In this document: positions 30,295-32,726 of the stretch, one piece after another | Numbering within the stretch: the first letter of the stretch is position 1 | How the letters are laid out: each line of letters begins with the position of its first letter | Assembly (NCBI GenBank): GCA_026710565.1 | Contig: JAPOQV010000262.1 | Span: forward strand, 1-32,726 | Direction: 5' to 3' | Length of the DNA stretch: 32,726 nucleotides | Source of the DNA: Spirochaetaceae bacterium | GTDB lineage: Bacteria > Spirochaetota > Spirochaetia > SZUA-6 > Bin103 | The notes under the pieces: generated by a model | The model's database searches: none | The model's input: the letters and a program-made list of their open reading frames with translations, nothing else | What the model was told of the DNA's origin: nothing | Program-made: the position numbers and the translations under genes

Positions 30295-32005
30295 GCACCC
30301 GACCGGCATCGACCGCAACCTCACCACGTACGGCGATCCCACGTTCAGCCGCTTCATCCGCCGCGCGTTCATGGCCTCGCAGGGGTTCGACGGCGAGGAC
30401 CTGGAGCGCCCGGCGGTGGGCATCGCCGACCCTTCCAGCGACTACAACACGCGCCACGCCCCCATGCCGGCGCTGGTCGACGCCGTGAAACGGGGCGTGC
30501 TGCAGGCCGGCGGTCTGCCCCTGGTGTTTCCCACGATCTCCCTGAACGAGATCCTGTTCTCGCCGACGACCATGTTCTTCCGGAACCTGCTGGCCATGGA
30601 GACCGAGGAGATGATCCGGGCGCAGCCGATGGATGCCGTGGTGCTGCTCGGCGGCTGCGACAAGACGGTGCCGGCGCAGCTCATGGCGGCGGCCTCCGCG
30701 AACGTGCCGGCCGTGGTCTGCGTGACCGGCGCCATGCGCACCGGCGCGTGGCGGGGCGAGCGGGTCGGCGCCTGCACGGACTGCCGCCGCTACTACGCCG
30801 GCTTCCGCGAGGGGAGGATAGGCGAGGAGGAGCTCCGCGAGGTGCAGCAGCAACTGTGCTCCACCCCCGGGACCTGCATGGTGATGGGCTCCGCCTCCAG
30901 CATCGCCTGTATCGCGGAGACGCTCGGGCTGATGCTCCCCGGCGGCGCCTCGCCCACGTCGGGGAGCGCGGACCGGCTGCGCAACGCGGTGGCTTCCGGG
31001 CGGCGGGCGGCGCTGCTTGCGCGCGAGCCGATCGCGCCGGAGCAGATCCTCACCAGGGAGGCGTTCGAGAACGCGCTCACGGTGCTGGTCGCACTGGGCG
31101 GCTCGACCAACACGATCATCCACCTGACCGCCATCGCGCGCCGGGCCGGCGTCGAGCTGTCGATGGCCGACCTGCAGGCGGCGTCGGAGCGGGTGCCGCT
31201 GCTGGTGGACTGCAAGCCCTCCGGGTCGCGCTACATGGAGGACTTGCACGAGGCGGGCGGGCTGCCGGCCGTGCTGAAGGCGCTGGAGCCGCTGCTGCAC
31301 CCGGAGCCGATCGACGTCGAGGGGCGCACGCTGCGGGAACGCCTGGCCGATGTCGCACCGCCTGGAGCGTGGCAGTCGGTGATCCGCACGCTGGACGAGC
31401 CGCTCGGCGGCGCCGGGTCACTTACCGTGCTGCGCGGGTCGCTCGCCCCGGACGGCGCGATCATCAAGAGCGCGGCGGCCAGCCCGGAGCTCTGCGAGCA
31501 CGAAGGGCCGGCGGTGGTGTTCGACTCGCCGGCCGACGTTGCGGCACGCATCGACGATCCCGATCTGGAGGTCGGCCCCGGGCACGTGCTGGTGCTGCGC
31601 AACGCCGGCCCGGTGGCGGCCGGCATGCCGGAGGCAGGCTCCCTGCCCATCCCCCGCAAGCTCTCCGAGCAGGGCGTCAAGGACATGGTGCGCGTGTCGG
31701 ACGCCCGCATGAGCGGCACCGCGTACGGCACGGTCGTCCTGCACTGCGCGCCGGAGGCGGCGGTCGGCGGTCCGCTGGCGCTGGTTCGCGACGGCGATCC
31801 GATCCGGCTGTCTGTGTCGCGCGGCACGATCGACCTGCAGGTGACGCCGGAGGAGCTCGCACGGCGCCGCCGCGGGTGGCGGCATCGCCCGCTGCCGGAG
31901 CGCGGCTGGGCGCGCATCCACGCCCGCCACGTCCTGCAGGCGGATCAGGGAGCCGACCTCGACCTGATGGTGGCGGAGCGCGACGGGGCGGGCGAACCCG
32001 GATAG
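30287..32005 (+). CDS. IlvD/Edd-family dehydratase with a cluster Cys replaced by Arg
   Basis: The 572-residue protein belongs to the family of dihydroxyacid, phosphogluconate and pentonate dehydratases. Compared with L-arabinonate dehydratase (recalled cluster ligands Cys59, Cys127, Cys200; carbamylated Lys129; base Ser480), two ligands are present at a constant offset: C124 (LGGCDKT) and C197 (STPGTCMVMGS). K126 and S476 (ARMSGTAYG) also match. The first ligand position is R56 (S-D-Y-N-T-R56-H). The usual sequence there ends N-x-C-H, so this looks like a real substitution. The cluster might be held by a different ligand, or the enzyme might be impaired. The overall length and the FPTISLNE and GGSTNTIIHL segments are typical of sugar-acid dehydratases. 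It overlaps the upstream sialidase-fold gene by 8 nt and precedes the GH4 gene by 13 nt. Confidence 0.85.
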   Translation: MAEHPTGIDRNLTTYGDPTFSRFIRRAFMASQGFDGEDLERPAVGIADPSSDYNTRHAPMPALVDAVKRGVLQAGGLPLVFPTISLNEILFSPTTMFFRNLLAMETEEMIRAQPMDAVVLLGGCDKTVPAQLMAAASANVPAVVCVTGAMRTGAWRGERVGACTDCRRYYAGFREGRIGEEELREVQQQLCSTPGTCMVMGSASSIACIAETLGLMLPGGASPTSGSADRLRNAVASGRRAALLAREPIAPEQILTREAFENALTVLVALGGSTNTIIHLTAIARRAGVELSMADLQAASERVPLLVDCKPSGSRYMEDLHEAGGLPAVLKALEPLLHPEPIDVEGRTLRERLADVAPPGAWQSVIRTLDEPLGGAGSLTVLRGSLAPDGAIIKSAAASPELCEHEGPAVVFDSPADVAARIDDPDLEVGPGHVLVLRNAGPVAAGMPEAGSLPIPRKLSEQGVKDMVRVSDARMSGTAYGTVVLHCAPEAAVGGPLALVRDGDPIRLSVSRGTIDLQVTPEELARRRRGWRHRPLPERGWARIHARHVLQADQGADLDLMVAERDGAGEPG

Positions 32006-32013
32006 CCTCCGGG
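31997..32013 (+). repeat. Small inverted repeat between dehydratase and GH4 genes
   Basis: CCCGGA (31997-32002) and TCCGGG (32008-32013) form a perfect 6-bp stem with a 5-nt loop containing the TAG stop. It ends 5 nt before the GH4 ATG and could tune translation of that gene. Confidence 0.35.
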
Positions 32014-32018
32014 CCGCC

Positions 32019-32726
32019 ATGCCCACCATAGCCCTGATCGGCGCCGGCAGCGTCGTCTTCGCCCAGAAGCTCATCAGCGACATCCTGCAGCGCGACGGCA
32101 TCGGGACTCCGGAGTTCCGCCTGATGGACATCGACGCCGAGCGCCTGCGGATCGCCGGCATCGCCGCCGAGAAGACCGCCCGCGCGCTCGACAAGCCGGC
32201 CACCATCCGCACCACCCTGGACCAGCGCGAGGCGATCCGGGACGCAAACTACGTGATCTGCTGCGTGCAGATCGGCGACACCGAGACGATCAATCAGGAC
32301 TTCGAGATTCCGGCCCGCTACGGGCTGCGCCAGACCATCGCGGACACGCTCGGCATCGGCGGCATCTTCCGCGCGCTGCGCACCTATCCGGTGATGATGG
32401 ATCTGGTCGAGAACATCACCACCGTCGGCGCGCCGCGCTGCCTGCTGCTCAACTACACCAACCCGATGGCGATGAACATGCTGGCGTTGCTGCGCGCCGC
32501 CGACATCCCCGCCGTCGGCCTCTGCCACAGCGTGCAGGGCACGGCCGCCAAGCTGGCCGGCATCGCCGGCGTCGATGAGGAAGAGGTTCGCTTCCGCTGC
32601 GCCGGCGTCAACCACATGGCCTTCTACACCGAGTTCCGCACCGCCGACCGCGACCTGTACCCGGTGCTGTTCGAGCGCCTGCGCGACGATCCGGACGGGC
32701 TGGGCCGCACCGTGCGCTTCGAGATG
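32019..32726 (+). CDS. GH4-family glycosidase, 3' end cut by the window
   Basis: The first 236 residues are visible. GH4 enzymes cleave alpha- or beta-glycosides by an NAD+-dependent redox elimination with a divalent metal. The N-terminal Rossmann strand MPTIALIGAGSVVFAQKL binds NAD. LLLNYTNPMAM (143-152) is the family motif. GLCHSVQG has C169-H170, where C169 matches a metal-binding Cys; the second metal ligand is H199 in GVNHMAF. The N-H-M form and DTLGIGGIFRALRT (109-122) resemble alpha-galactosidase/MelA- or alpha-glucuronidase-type members; the specificity-determining C-terminal half is outside the window. It starts at ATG 32019, 13 nt after the dehydratase stop, within the same operon. 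No clear Shine-Dalgarno sequence is seen; a small hairpin precedes the start. Confidence 0.88.
   Translation, partial: MPTIALIGAGSVVFAQKLISDILQRDGIGTPEFRLMDIDAERLRIAGIAAEKTARALDKPATIRTTLDQREAIRDANYVICCVQIGDTETINQDFEIPARYGLRQTIADTLGIGGIFRALRTYPVMMDLVENITTVGAPRCLLLNYTNPMAMNMLALLRAADIPAVGLCHSVQGTAAKLAGIAGVDEEEVRFRCAGVNHMAFYTEFRTADRDLYPVLFERLRDDPDGLGRTVRFEM

Noticed and set aside
1..32726. CRISPR arrays, insertion sequences with transposase, tRNA, rRNA or riboswitches
   Set aside because: None was found by reading: no regularly spaced repeats, no transposase or integrase motifs, and no recognisable structured RNA.

Overview
The window is GC-rich chromosomal DNA from a bacterium I cannot name. 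No rRNA, tRNA or clear phylogenetic marker is present. The content suggests an uncultured heterotroph, free-living or host-associated: three enolase-superfamily enzymes, two sialidase-fold (BNR) proteins, an IlvD/Edd-type sugar-acid dehydratase, a GH4 glycosidase, TIM-barrel and Gfo/Idh sugar enzymes, and many toxin-antitoxin remnants. High-GC Spirochaetota or Chloroflexota would fit, but that is a guess. At least six genes have a -10-like TANNNT hexamer only 6-7 nt before the start codon and no Shine-Dalgarno sequence, which points to widespread leaderless transcription. Other genes keep good ribosome-binding sites.

Layout. 1-662: the 3' part of a Phd/YefM-type antitoxin gene and an overlapping conserved small protein. 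722-2197: a markedly AT-richer gene for an ApeA-like HEPN protein (anti-phage type), probably acquired horizontally. 2414-4924: an enolase-superfamily gene facing a Fic AMP-transferase gene. 5061-6011: a decayed defence/toxin-antitoxin locus with a frameshifted Xre regulator, the head of a second gene, and an MNT nucleotidyltransferase broken by two frameshifts. 6094-8014: a TIM-barrel isomerase-like gene and a Gfo/Idh/MocA oxidoreductase. 8024-10006 (minus): a tightly overlapping SGNH hydrolase-RidA-DinB operon. 10202-10804: an Hsp20 gene with a near-consensus sigma-54 promoter, two upstream palindromes and a strong downstream hairpin. 10854-14400: a CehA/McbA-like PHP protein and a zinc desuccinylase/aspartoacylase-like protein.

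14424-15659 (minus): an AAA ATPase with a DUF4143-type C-terminus and a nested inverted-repeat upstream region. 15689-19110 (minus): a 2-oxoacid/acetoin dehydrogenase operon (E1alpha-E1beta-E2, no E3) whose E2 lacks the usual catalytic His. 19151-19804: an AbrB antitoxin gene with a frameshifted PIN toxin gene. 19972-20787: an SDR gene lacking the canonical catalytic Lys. 20928-24957 (minus): a four-gene operon (2-hydroxyacid dehydrogenase, sialidase-fold protein, MDR dehydrogenase, Tam methyltransferase). 25003-27271 (plus): two coupled enolase-superfamily genes, divergent from that operon. 27590-28726 (minus): a YbdK-type carboxylate-amine ligase, divergent from a plus-strand operon (28759 to the window end) encoding a sialidase-fold protein, an IlvD/Edd dehydratase with one cluster Cys replaced by Arg, and a partial GH4 enzyme.

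How the genes fit together (inference): the right half looks like a scavenging region for sugars and sugar acids. The sialidase-fold and GH4 proteins would release or process glycosides. The enolase-superfamily and IlvD enzymes would dehydrate or epimerise sugar acids, and the SDR, MDR, 2-hydroxyacid and Gfo/Idh dehydrogenases would supply redox steps. No transporter is visible. The most notable signals are catalytic or ligand substitutions in three enzymes (E2 His to Cys, SDR Lys to Met, IlvD Cys to Arg), the leaderless promoter pattern, the sigma-54 hsp20 control region and the nested palindrome at 15583-15659.
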